64,000 nt of DNA, taken from contig CM068585.1 of assembly GCA_035048485.1 (NCBI GenBank), forward strand, positions 59,151,618-59,215,617, in the 5' to 3' direction. Below the pieces are notes generated by a model, which searched no databases, was not told the DNA's origin, and worked only from the letters and a program-made list of their open reading frames with translations. Made by a program: the position numbers and the translations under genes. Source of the stretch: Pteria penguin. Taxonomy: Eukaryota; Mollusca; Bivalvia; Pterioida; Pteriidae. Below, piece after piece: positions 22,075 through 35,000 of the stretch (position 1 is its first letter; each line of letters starts with the position of its first letter).

Positions 22075-23955
22075 CGTGAATGTACATGTACGTAATTCCT
22101 TTTTTCAAAGGACTGAAAAATCCAAGTGTATTGATTTAAATTTCAAGTTTATGAAACTGACTTATAATAAAGACCTATAGCTAATAAGATCAATGTCTTA
22201 AACACATATACTCAAACAATTCAACTTACAATTAATATACCCATTTGAAGCACATGCACTGATGCACTGATACAGTTATTTGAAATATACAAACATTAAC
22301 CATGTTATTCAAAATTAATTTTAACTGTATCACTCTAAAGACATGGAATTAATGAAGGCTTTAATAGGTTTTATAATCTGGACTTTCTGATCATTGATAA
22401 TGATGCAACATATCACATGGAATCATATGGAAATGAAGTGATTTGTCACGCCATTAAAATGTTTTAGTTTATACATATGACAAAGGCTGTAAATATATGA
22501 TCATAAGAATACATAAAACCAACAAATTTACAATGATTCCTATTTTCAATTGCCTTTCACATCAAGGATGTTTCATATGAGAACTTTTGATGTGTATAAA
22601 TTATACAGTGTCATGCAGTGTGCATGTCAACATTTATATCATGTATTTGTGATATTTTCTGACATAGGTTGGACACACCCTCTCATTTGAGGGATAAAGA
22701 GATTAGAGACAATCTCTAGTTTGAAAGACACTTTTCAATGATTTTCATGTACTAAAAAATGTTGTTTTTGGTCTGAAACATAAAGGCATTATTTATGTTC
22801 TTTTCAATTTACTGCACAATGTTTATTAATAAGGCAGACATTTTTCATCCACAGTTGAAGAGTTTATACTGTTGCTCAAATATAGAACAATCTGCACCTA
22901 TTTATACTCAGAAATGACAACTGCTATTGGTAAACTTCCTCTGTACATGAAAACATTTTATCTGTCATTATTCTGTATGTCATAAACAAGTGCAATTTTA
23001 AGTTTCAGATAAAAATTCAAAACTTTATTTTTTTAGTACTCAGGAAAATCATGGATCTCTTAATCTCTTAATTAAGAACACAAATTGTATTGCATGTAAA
23101 AGGCGATATCCCTGAAATGAAAAAGTGTGCTAAATCTCTTAAATTGTATTTTTGTCATTGTTTCAAGAATTTCATGCATGCACACCATTTCATGGCAGGG
23201 AAAAGTTCTAGTTTAGCAGTCCCAAAAAATTTATTCATCATTAATAGGGAGAGCTACTGTCCCCCCCCCCCCCCCCCCCCCCCTCCCCACGTTTAATTGT
23301 TGAAACAAGACTGCACAGTCAAACTCTTTTCAGAACAAGTTGGTGGATGTCAACATCGAGTCTAGTGACTTCGTAAACAACCAACAGACATGTACAATAA
23401 TGACAAAACTTCAGGGGACTGCTAAAGTAGAAACTTCCCCAGGGTAATTCAATAGTTACTGGTTCCTTAGGACCTTGCAAGTACTGCAGTACTGCCAGTA
23501 GGTCTAATGTCATGAGTAACTTTCTGTTTATTATGAAGTTCAGCACATACACACACAGTATCTCACGTACATGCAAAGATCAGATGACAGAAATATCCGA
23601 GTTTAAACCTCTTTGAACATGAAGCCGTTCACATACAACAGACGGGAGTGAAAATATCAGAGGAAATTCTATATTAGTGGGCGGATATACTTTACTGAAA
23701 AAAAAGAAAAAATCATGTCTCAGTTAGAGCATTAAAATGACGAGAAGCAAAGTATATATAGTACAAAAGATTTCAATATATATGTCCATACCAAGAATTA
23801 AACGACTGGTAAATTCCGTTATTAAATACCGAATTTCGTCTGTTATGTTTCCTGTTAACCTTAGACAACTAGGATACAAATATTTCACTCCAAAGTTTGT
23901 GAAGGATGTATGACACTGTCACTTGTAATCGACATCTTTTGTTTGAGTATATTGT
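22075..23955. other. AT-rich intergenic or CORO7 5' intron sequence
   Basis: No coding signal, no repeats of known family. A poly-C run at 23262-23282 is the only simple repeat. The short open frames (23090, 23319) have no motifs. Confidence 0.5.
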
Positions 23956-23956
23956 G

Positions 23957-24210
23957 ACGGACAGGTATCGGCCAAGATAGCTCAATGGTGAGAGCACCCG
24001 TCTTATAGCGGATTGTTCTGGGTTTGATTCCCGGATCCGGCCACAATTTTTCACCCTGCCTGTCACAGAATTTGGTGTCGTGAGAGTGACCCTCATGTGA
24101 GTGAGAACCAGGGTAATTTCTCTGTTGGGTTTCGAGGTTTGGAAACCTCTGGCAAGGGAGAAGTTTGACGGACGGGTATCGGACCAGATAGTTCAATACT
24201 GGTTATGAGT
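23957..24210 (+). mobile_element. tRNA-like SINE (family C) with partial repeat
   Basis: GGCCAAGATAGCTCAATGGT carries an A-box-like stretch, followed by GGGTTTGATTCCCGGATCC (B box). The opening TGACGGACAGGTATCGGCCA recurs about 215 bp later as TGACGGACGGGTATCGGACC (near 24167), so a second truncated copy follows. The acceptor stem does not pair well, so it is not called as a functional tRNA. Confidence 0.55.
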
Positions 24211-24399
24211 CCTATAATAACACTTTGACAATTTTTCCATGGTTACCACTATTGACCACCACGTCGTCATCGAGAATCCACGTTTGTTGCTTCTGTTAGA
24301 CTCTTCTTCAAGATTTGACCTTCAGACAATTACTTGCGAAGATGAGACCACTAAGATTTACCCTTTACACGTTTAGAATACATACGACATCCACTAACG

Positions 24400-24462
24400 A
24401 TGGCCGGCCACGGAAACATGCACGGTGCTCCTACGGCGCCAACACCGGTAGTATTATATTAG
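24400..24462 (+). other. Possible small open frame in CpG-rich promoter stretch
   Basis: ATG in a good context opens a 20-codon frame beginning MAGHGNMHGAPTAPTP and ending TAG. The GT near the end (CCG|GTAGTA) could be a weak donor. It may be a leader ORF or the first exon of an unseen transcript. I do not recognise it and give it little weight. Confidence 0.15.
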
Positions 24463-25005
24463 CTGACAGTACCGCTGTAGTGGCACGTTCTTTTTAAAGA
24501 ATTTACGACAAACCGGAAATATTTCACGAAACATTAAACGTGGATGATTTCAGAAATAACGGATTTTCTACTTGAAAACTTTTTTTTACCTTTTTTCTGG
24601 TTTATCGCGAAAATTGCATTTGTTTTAAAGGGAAATTTCGTATTAACTGAGTACCGTACTCTAGTAAAATGAGCTCCAGTTACAGGTAATACCGAAGAGT
24701 TTGGAATTTTTCATAATAATCCAAGAGAGTCACGGACCCGTCAAGACCAACGGTTACGGTGTCACTCTAATAAAGGTTACTGTTACCAGCTAGTCTATCA
24801 CATGTTTTAAGTATTCCAACACAATTAACCCTGTTTTCCTCGAATTAGTTAGTTATATCTCCCTCATTGGAGTACAACTCTCTGACTTTATCCATCACTT
24901 CCCATGTAAAACTACTTGATTTAACTTGATTTTGTAATACATGTATAATCGCACTATGTATTTAGATGTTTTATTGAAAATTTTCTATTTATTGATTATA
25001 TTTAT

Positions 25006-25043
25006 CAGAGACATATATACACATATGTGTATATATGTCTCTG
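25006..25043. mobile_element. 38-bp perfect palindrome with 7-bp TSD (micro-element copy 1)
   Basis: Arms CAGAGACATATATACACAT and its exact complement. Flanked by TATTTAT at 24999-25005 and 25044-25050. A longer match, TATTTATTGATTA, also exists at 24986-24998 and 25044-25056, so the exact target duplication is slightly ambiguous. Lies in the divergent promoter region. See also 55900-55932. Confidence 0.75.
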
Positions 25044-25850
25044 TATTTATTGATTAATTGAAGTAACGAAATCTGCCCTGAAAAGGCTGATAATTAGTAA
25101 ATTTTTCAAAAATTTAACGAAGTTTACAAGATAGTAATGGAAAAAGTCCGAGAGTCGTACTTCAACATGGCCGCTAATACTAGTAGTTTGACACCACATG
25201 GGCATACCATAGACCATTGGACACACTATAAATGCATTAATGAAAAGCTAATACAATAGTATTATAGTGTCATTCTTGTATTCTCATTGCTTAAGCTACC
25301 ATATGTTGTAAACTCAATGTTTAAGTGTAGTGTAAATCAAGAGATGACGATCAGTCGCAGATCCAGAATTTTTCGTAAGGGAAGACGGACAAAACTTATT
25401 TAAATGGAAAAATAAGACAAGACGACTGGTTTTTGAAAAAAAAATGGTTAAAAAAAGGGACAAACTGCTAGAATTTCTAAATCCACCGCTGAGACCATAA
25501 CTATGTGAAGTCTACGAGTATCGCGTTAATGTTCACATTTTATTATTGGGAAGAACCCGAATATATCGGAATTGAACTGTTGCTTACCGACTAGTCTCTC
25601 AGGAATTTTCTAGTTTCTGAGAGCAGAAGGGATAATCGGAAACAGTTTGCATTTTACATTTTAAAATGATATTTTTCATAATATTATTGAAACTTCTTAA
25701 CATTTGCATTTACATTTGATATTAACCGACACTTATTTTAAACTCTTTATGCTTTATAAGAATCAATACTTTTTCTTACAACAAATAAAATATTTTTTAA
25801 ATTGTAGTTCCTAACTTCCATTCTGGTTTGACATTGAGCAGTCGACTACG

Positions 25851-26013
25851 ATGGCCACCATGCGGTCTGCACTTGGTCGTCTATACACGAAATGTATGTG
25901 CGTAGATCCCCCTTGCGTTGTGAGAAACATAGCAGGAGGCTGTCAGCCCTGTATTGTAGCCAGCAGACCGGTCTCGTTCCTCACTGTTACTGCCCCAGAG
26001 CGGAGTCGAAATG
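25851..26013 (+). CDS. DNAJA3: DNAJA3 exon 1
   Basis: Codons 1-54 plus one base. [14 protein letters not shown].. has Arg and Lys but no early acidic residue, as expected for a mitochondrial targeting peptide. Context ACGATGG at the first ATG is good for initiation. Donor GTAAAT. Confidence 0.85.
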
Positions 26014-29000
26014 GTAAATTGCATCATATAGGAGTTTCGTAATCTATGATCAGACTCATCAGTTCTGATACACATTACAGTAGCTTCAGTAGATTATTAA
26101 TTGGAGAGTAAAAATTGTAACGGAAGAGTTTGTGTTTGTCTGGCCTATTCTCTTTCATCTTCCATTATGAAGTGTACTCATTTGTTGATTGGATATATCT
26201 CCTGAAATCCTGTCAGACACAAAAATTGTCAAAATGCTTCGTTGCAACCATTCCATTAATATTAGATTTTGTAACTTAATGTCGCTCATTTTAGCAGAGA
26301 CATAGAGTTTTTGCCACTTTTGCCTTTGAAAGGGCATGCCATTGCAAATGGCGGCGTGATTTGGCACTCCATTTTCTACAGATTTAACCAAATTAAGTCT
26401 ACATTGTATATTCAAATCCCATAGAGACTCATTTTTCGTGGCTGTTCATTCAACTCTCCATGATGTTTGAATGAAAATTAGTTTGTAGCCTTGTAATATC
26501 ATGGGGGCAGGCGTGGTGTAGTGGTTAAGCGCTTGGCTTGCGGCGCCGACGATCCGGGTTCGATTCCTGGGTTGCGCCACTATGTTTAAGAGGTTGGTAA
26601 CCTCCTGCTTCCATGTTGCGATATAACTGAAATATTGTTGAAAGCGACGTAAAACACCAATCAACCAACCAACCAATGTAATATCATGGTTGACTTAATT
26701 TTGACAGAGCTGATGTCTTTTACTGACATACATATAGACTCAGATAATGTCACCTTCTGACATACATAGACTCAGTTAATGTCACTTACTGACATGTACA
26801 GACTCAGTTAATGTCACCTACTGACATATGTACACTCAGTTAATGTCACTTACTGACATGTACACACTCAGTTAATGTCACTTACTGACATATGTACAGA
26901 CTCAGTTAATGTCATTTACTGATATACATACAGACTCAGTTAATGTCACTTACTGACATGTACAGAATCAGTAAATGTCACATACTGACATACACTCAGT
27001 TAATGTCATTTACTGACATACATACAGATTCAGATAATGTCACTGACATACATAAAGGCTCGTACTGAAATTTTTTGGACCAGTTTATGTATTAATTTTA
27101 GCTATTCTAGTATTCTTACCCTTAGAACACTTGTTTATATACAGACATAGTGCAGTCCAGGTATTTTTTTGGCACTCCATTTTCTACAGATTTAACCAAA
27201 TTAAGTCTACATTGTACATTCAAATCCCATAGAGACTCGTTTTTTTCGTGGCTGTTCATTCATCTTTCCATGATGTTTGAATGAAAATTAGTTTGTAGCC
27301 TTGTAATATCATGGTTGACTTAATTTTGACAGAGCTAATGTCTTTTACAGACATACATATAGACTCAGATAATGTCACCTGACATAAATAGACTCAGTTA
27401 ATGTCACTTACTGACACATACATACAGACTCAGTTGATGTCACTTACTGACATATATACAGACTCAGTTAATGTCACCTATTGACATACATACAGACTCG
27501 GTTAATGTCACTTACTGACATGTACAGACTCAGTTAATGTCACTTACTGACATGTACAGACTCAGTTGATGTCACTTACTGATATACATACAGACTCAGT
27601 TAATGTCACTTACTGACATATATACAGACTCAGTTGATGTCACTTACTGACATATGTACAGTATCAGTAAATGTCACCTACTGACATACACTCAGTTAAT
27701 GTCCTTTACTGACATACATACAGATTCAGTTAATGTCACTGACATACATGAAGACTCTTACTGAATTTTTTGGACCAGTTTATGTATTAATTTTAGCTAT
27801 TCTAACCCTTAGAACACTTGTTTATATACATAGTGCAGTCCAGGTATTTTTTTTTTATTTTTACACAAAACAAGATGTGCCTAATCCAGACGTAAATTTA
27901 GAAATTACACAAAGCTCTGTGATTTTATAGAAAGGTGTGAACCAGGTTTAAACTTGCAATCTCAGTGTGTTTTGTGTGATTTTCACACTGCGTTGTGTAG
28001 TGAATACCCAGATATTACTGTTCCTGCATATATCATTATGTAATTGAAATAATATACATTTTCAGACAAAAGTGTTCAAGGTCATGTTGCTCTAAACAAG
28101 AGCAATGTTCGGTACTTTCATGGCTCATCAACATTGGGAAAAGAGGATTATTATAAAGTGCTAGGAATATCTAAAAATGCAACTCAGAAGGAGATCAAGA
28201 AAGCTTATTATGAGGTAAGTGCCTGTCAGACATAGCTAAGTACTATATATCATTATATGCAATGCTTTCTGATCTGAAGCTGGCCCAGCTTAGGGATTGG
28301 CATGGGGTTTCCAAATTTACTAAAAAAATTTTGACTGCTTAAAATTTTTTCCAACAAATGTATACTCACAAAGTTACAAAATCTGCTTACTGAAATTTTT
28401 TCCAACACATTTGAACTTTTCAGAAAGCAAAGAAGTATCACCCTGATGTGAACAAAGAAGATAAGTCAGCACAAACCAAATTCCAAGCCGTGTCCGAGGC
28501 ATACGAGGTAAGGTGCAGTCTGGAGTATGAGAATCTACAATGTGCTTCCGATATAATCCCAACCGAAGTGTTAACTTCGTTTGGGATGTCGGAGCATGTT
28601 GCTGAGACTTGCATCGTTCGATCTGGGGACAAGAGTGGATTCTTTTTCTCACCTAATAAAATCCTTTTTAAAAGGCCTTTCAGTGCCTCTTCTTTCCTGA
28701 TGCTTTTGATTTGTAATACTATGATATGAATTTGGTTTTTAGGCATCGAGCCTATAGGGATCGTAAAAATTTTACCTCTTCGCCGCATTTCCTGGCCAAA
28801 TCTCATTCGCGAAAGAAAATAGTACTTTCTGTGGAATGCTCATATTAGATTCTAGAAATGCAATTATACTTCCTAATTGCTTTCTATTGCCTTGAAACAT
28901 TTATTCGTAGAAATGTTTAATATGCAATGTGACGTAAATGACATACGTAAACATTGTGATTCATGATTAAATTATGCGAAGGTATATACAAGATTTGACC

Positions 29001-32000
29001 TTAACCAAGGGTCAAATTCGACGTTTATGCTTTCGGATATCCTCGACCTTTTTCATGTTAAAGGCGAGATTGTTCCGAATGTTGTTTATAAACTTAGATA
29101 TTGGGGCGTAAGGATACATTAGGTCATGTTTTCATTAAAGATCGATTTGTGAACTGTGCACGTAGTTATGAGTATGCAACTGTAGATACAGCAGTGAATT
29201 GAATTTTGAAAGTTTGAACTGCATTTGCATTATTTGTTGTTAATAAACCTCAATGGTATATACAGTCCACTCTCGTTACGTCGTCACTCGAAATAACTGC
29301 ATATTCCGAAATCGACAGAAATCTGCCCGTAATAAAAGTGCATATGCTCTTATTTGTGTTCTTTATACCGGCATATTCGCCTTCTGGCATTGGCAGCACG
29401 GAACAAATTTACATTTTCATACCAATTAAAATTCTATACACCGGCAGACTACCTTAACTGGCGATCTAGGAACTATCGACAAGGGATTTTCGCGGCTGAC
29501 TGCACCAAATATCCGGCACACGGTTTAGTCTGTTATTTGATTTTTTACAACGCGCATGCGTTTACCTGTACATATGGCCAAGAATGTATAGTTTAAGAAC
29601 TAAACTATACTTCCCTGATATGGCATCATTTGAAGTAATAAAACACTAATTATGCAGGAACTGGAATACCGGTATGTTTATTCTACACTCAGTATTTCTT
29701 CGTAAGTATTTTATACATTACATACACTGTACATATAAATTAAACAAAACACAATTGAGTTCGGTAATGACCGTAATTATAGTTGTCTCCAAGTTTATTA
29801 ATTGAAAAATTTTGATTTATATAATTTTATATGAAATAGCCGCAATCTGTATATATTAGCAATTTTCAATTCGTTTAAACGGCAAAATTCAGAAATACAG
29901 ACATGGCCGTTGTAACGAGAGTCACTGTACCAGAGTCGTTGAAGCACTCTATAGACTTGGGATTCCAAATTTCAAGGACTTGGAAATATTTACCATGATA
30001 CCCTCACCAAGGAAGTTGGGGGGGGGGGGTTCCTATATAGGAATCACCATGTTTGTCTGTCCGTGCGTCCCGATTCGTGTCCGCTTGATAACTTATGTAC
30101 CATAGGACTCAGGATGATCAAACTTGGTATGTGAATGTCTCATGGGAACGGGATGTGTCATGTACCAAAATTTGGTCACTGTGACCTTGACCTTGGCTTA
30201 AGACCTCTTTGATAGTAAATCCTAGGCCACCTTGTGTCTGGAGCATAACTTTTTATTTGGTCAATAGATTTGTATAATATTTCACAGGATTGTTTCCCAT
30301 GACCTAAGGATGTATCATGACCTTAACCCAAGGTCAAGGCCAATGTGGACTTGGTTGTTAAAATCCTGTCCGAACCATATCTTTTTACTGGACAGGTGGA
30401 TTTAGTATTGCCCTTTGCCTAAGGATGTGTCATGACCTTGACCCAAGGTCATAGGTCAAAAGTGGATGTAACTGTGGACTTGGTTGTTAAAATACTATCT
30501 GGGCCATATCTTTATATGGGGGGTTGATGGATTTAGATAATATTTCGCAGGATTGTCGCCCAAGGGTGTGTCATGGCCTTAACCCAAGTTTAAAGGTCAA
30601 GTTCAATGTGGACTTGGTTATTAAAATCGTGTCCGGGTCGTATCTTTTTATTTGGTCAATAGATTTGGATAATATCTCGCAGGATTATTGCCCATGACCC
30701 GAAGGTCAACAATCAAGGTCACGGTGTACTTGGTGTTAAAGATCCTGTCCAGGCAATATCTTGTTATTGGGTTAATAGATTTGGATAATATTTCACAGGA
30801 TTGTTGTCCTTGACCTAAGGGAGTGGCATAGTTCAAGGTCGCTGTTTCTTTGGTGATTAAACTCTGATTGGATTTTGGCAAGACTAAATGTTCAGCTTCC
30901 TGAATTAGTGCATGTTCAACTTTTTTGCCACGTGGGGTATTTGTCCCATTAGGATAGCTCTAGTGTTTTAGCTTTCCAGGACAAATGTCCGGAGACCTAC
31001 TATCATACCTTTGTTGTCACATGTATCCAGTCATAATTAATTTAAAGAAATTAATCAACATAGTTGCTCGTTGTCCCACTTGCACTTTAAACGGCTTGAT
31101 AATCAATCCTGCTCGATGCCTTTATGGCCTTTCAGGCCTTTGATTTTAATACTATGCTATGAAAGTAGTCTTAGATAAGAAAGTTATTTACATAACAGCA
31201 ATAGTGTGTAGCAAGAGCATGGAACCATGAGGAAACAAATGTACAAATATGAAACGAGTTGATTACTACTTTTAGAGTAATATTACGTCACACTAAAATT
31301 AATAAGAGTCTCCTCACTTTTTTTTTTTTTTTTTTTTTTTGAGTTTCTGAAGAAAGGATTAGCACTTGTTATGCAGTATTTGTAGTAGGGGTGGGCCGAT
31401 ACCACTATGGACCGATCCAATACGTATCATGATACTAATTTTGCGATACGATACGTATCACGATACTTTAAATAAAGACAATATGAAGCAAAGTTAACAT
31501 TTTATTAAAGGAACTCAGATGATGATGACGATCGATGTGCTTCTGCATGTTCGTAGTGTTCCCTGCATATTTCAGTTTTGCATCACATATTTTACAAATA
31601 ACGTGATCCTTGTCTTGGCATCTCGTCCCATTCCCTTCATATATTGGCATCCCAAAGTTCTCCCACACGGCAGATTTACTGTTTGTGGGAGAAACAATTT
31701 GACCCAGCGTTCACACATGTTTTACAGTTTCACTTTCAATTCTCCGAACAACGAACCCGAACCAGATGCTAGAAAAAATAAATTTGTATATCTTTGGAAG
31801 CGTGTATCGATACAACTACTCATGATTAGATCCTAATATCGTGAGTTAAAATATCGCAATGAATCGGGCCACCCCTAATTTGTAGTCTCATTGTTATATC
31901 CAAGAACAAAATTTGAAAATATCCTATTAGGGCTCATCGAGATATTCGCTCCTTTTCATTGTGTTGGTAGCTGCATAGGTGAGAATTTCTTTGCAATACG

Positions 32001-35000
32001 TCAGGTAGACTCCGTCGCCATGTAAGATAAATACCTTGAATATGGCATAAGAAACGAGAAAACAGAAATCAGAATTGCATGGTATTTTAGTGACACAAAC
32101 AGGGGGATAATCAGGACTTCTATTTCCAGGTACTCAGCGATGAAAATAAACGTAGACAGTACGATGCCTACGGAATGGCAGGAGGGGCTGCTGGAGCAGG
32201 TCAAGGTTTTGGTGGTTTCCAACAAGGTCAAGGTTTTCCAGGAGGAGGTATGTTTTGATAAAAGACGAAGGCCTGCTAGATTAATTCAGGAATAAATCTG
32301 GGCTAGACCTGTGTGACTTTGACATAGTTCTTATCAAATTGGCACAAAGAAATTTTGATTAGCAGAAAAAATGGACACAAAACATTTTCATTTGACAGTC
32401 ATTCAGACACTTAGAGTTGACCACAAAAGTGCATGTTTAGTGTTTTGATATAGCCCCCTCACTTCCTTTATTGTCAAGTTCGTCAACCACCCCTATATAA
32501 AAGGTGTCCCTTACTGAATTAGAAGATAGGTTTGATAAGATGTGATTGACCATTGATTCTTGAAATCTCATTCCTATGTAGCTCAAAGTATAGTTCTGAC
32601 AATGACCAGGTATGGCCTTTACCAAAACTGCTACAAGCCCAGGTTTGACAAACCACTCTGATTTTTAAGTCACATGGGCTGTTCAGTCTCGTAAAGCCAA
32701 GGCTACTGATGAAAATGAAGACCATGGGCAGAGTGATTGCTGCAGCTTATAACTCAAATGGTGCCGTTTTCATCACATGATGTATCAAATCATACAGAGC
32801 AAAATATGTGGTTTCCGATGTGTCCCAGTCTTGGGTTCAAGAATATTATGTCCTTTGCAAAAAGTAACTTTCTTTCATTTCTTTTGAAATAATCTTTGAT
32901 GATTGAAAATTTGATGAATAAAATGAAAATCTGATTTATGTAATAGTAATTAGCTCATCTCGATGAAGTTGAGATGAACTTATGCTAGACTCCCAGGCAT
33001 CCAATTCCTGTCTGTGTCAGGTAAAGAAGCCTGGGGTAGCTCAGTATTAGACAAAGCACTCGTGTCAGAGTGACCAAACTTGCATCATTGGTTCATTTTA
33101 GGATACCAGGATCAGTATGACAAATCTGACTGTATCCTATCTAAGCATCCTGTTAACAAATTTGAATTTGAACTATTTTACTACATTTTTGAAGTAATAT
33201 GCTGTAAGTGTGAAATAAAATTCCTGCATTCAAAATTAAAATGCTGCTATTGAGGTTAGCCATGTAATCTTTGATACATTATGTTAATTATGGAACAGTT
33301 TGAAATCAACAGTGTGAATCAAGCATGCTTGATCCTCTTGTTCCACCCATAAAGACATTGTCCTGGACTTAAGAAGGACCTAGATGGCCCTTATAAACCT
33401 GACCTGTGAATCAAGTCATTTCGAGATACCATACATGTCTATGGCAGTTCATTGAAACTCAATTGATCAGGTGAATTGAAACATTGAAGAATATCATTTT
33501 GTAATAGTACTTAAAGTCAGAGGAAATCTGGACTGGGAATACATGTGGAAACATTTCTTTTCTTGCTCCAGCATCTAACTATGTGCTGATTCTAACCAAG
33601 TTGTCTCAAGTTTGATTGGTTTCAGATAAATGATCCATCATGCACACATTTTATCAAGTCTTACTAGCTTTTGTATCGGTGCATTTGATGATGGGGACAG
33701 AGTGAGTTGAAGCGTGGCACTGAAACACAACTTCTTGCCTTTTCTTAGTTCTGTCAGGTGTGAGTTAGAGAGGACGGAAATGTCTGCTAGTGTGTCGTTT
33801 TCCATTGTTGCTCCAAGTCGACATGGCTCAGTGGAAAATGTACTTGACTTATGACCAAGAGATCCCAGGTTTGACTCCCGCCGTGGACACACTGATGTTC
33901 TGTCATTCAGATGAGACAGTAAAAACTGTGGCATGGCACATAAAAGGTCCCTCACTGCTTTGGATGGGTCCATTGGAAAGGTGTCAATTTCTGTTCGGTG
34001 CATCAGGGAAATGCCATCACCATACATGTGAAATAATCGTAGAGTGACGTAAAACAGTGATCAATCAATCAACCATTGTAGCTCTTGTGGATTTTTTTTC
34101 AAATTGTATGTGATGCACTGGACCTAATACCAGACAAACTATATTCTGCTGGGATTTCCTTTATGATGATAGTGATGAGATCTTACGGTAGAATTACATG
34201 TATTTCTATTGAAAAAACATCATTACGTCTAGTATGCATTGGATGAGGTTATTGTGAAAAAGGCACATTGTGTCCTCTCTCAAACACTAGGTGCCACTGC
34301 ATCCATGACACAATCCTGATACATTAATAAAGACGGAAGAAACAAATAGATAAAAACATAAAATCTAAAACAATGTAAGCTGTATTTTAGAAAATAAAAA
34401 TATATGTCCTTGATTCTTTCAGGTTTTGAAGGTTTCCATGCTCAGATGGATCCTGAAGAGTTATTCCGCACCATCTTTGGGGATAGATTTAGCACAGACA
34501 GCCGAGGAGGAGGAGGTTTTAAGGATTACGCAGAATCTATGTGGGGATTTGCACCACAGAAAGAAGTAATATAGCTAATCATATACAAATAACTTTTTCC
34601 AAGTCTTAAAGACAGTGTATAGGTACTTTTGTTTGGTTCTAAAGATCTGAAATAAGAGAGTTTGTTATTCTGTAGATTTACAGGAGTGATTATTTAGATC
34701 TCTAGATTTACAGAAGAGGCTATTTAGATGTTAAAATGTAGGGACTCCAAACCAAAATTCTAATATAACAGATTTACTTTGATTGACATGTCTCTGAAAA
34801 GAACTCTGAGAAAGAAGAAAAATAAAAAAAAAATTTTGAAAATCCATAAAGAATTAAGGAAGTTATGAGCATTTTAGTGTGCTGATTTTGACTACTTTTT
34901 AAGAAAAGTCGTCAAATATATGATTAATCGCCCAAAAATGTACTTTTCGGGACTAATTTTTTCAGCAATACTTGCAACTATATGTCTAAAACCTTTGTTT

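Larger units (their letters stand above)
21680..25850. promoter_or_regulatory. Divergent intergenic region between CORO7 and DNAJA3
   Basis: The two start codons point away from each other across 4.2 kb, so this region should hold both promoters and the unplaced non-coding first exon(s) of CORO7. The stretch 24240-24490 is richer in CpG than the rest and is a reasonable place for the CORO7 start. No TATA box or defined motif could be assigned. It also holds two SINEs, a poly-C run (23262-23282) and a small palindromic insertion (25006-25043). Confidence 0.45.
26358..27168. repeat. Segmental duplication, unit 1 (contains SINE)
   Basis: From GGCACTCCATTTTCTACAGA to TATGTATTAATTTTAGCTAT and CAGTCCAGGTATTTTTTT. 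Includes the SINE at 26505 and a minisatellite (26715-27060). Unit 2 follows directly. In DNAJA3 intron 1. Confidence 0.92.
28741..31121. mobile_element. Composite inverted-end element, family X copy 1
   Basis: AGGCATCGAGC at 28741 pairs with GCTCGATGCCT at 31111-31121. Next to the left end is GATCGTAAAAATTTTACCTC, also found in copy 2 (55221). It contains a Tc1-like element (29263-29927) and a repeat with many AAGGTCA motifs (30010-30960). In DNAJA3 intron 3. Boundaries are not confirmed by a target duplication. Confidence 0.45.

Noticed and set aside
23957..24046. Possible tRNA gene
   Set aside because: A- and B-box-like stretches are present but acceptor and anticodon stems do not pair properly and a partial second copy follows, so a SINE head is more likely.
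28438..28806. Minus-strand frames of 92 and 122 codons over DNAJA3 exon 3
   Set aside because: Antisense to the HPD exon and into the intron; no domain recognised.
33030..33110. tRNA-like GGGGTAGCTCAG stretch
   Set aside because: Only the A-box side is convincing; the expected T-arm is degraded and no cloverleaf forms.
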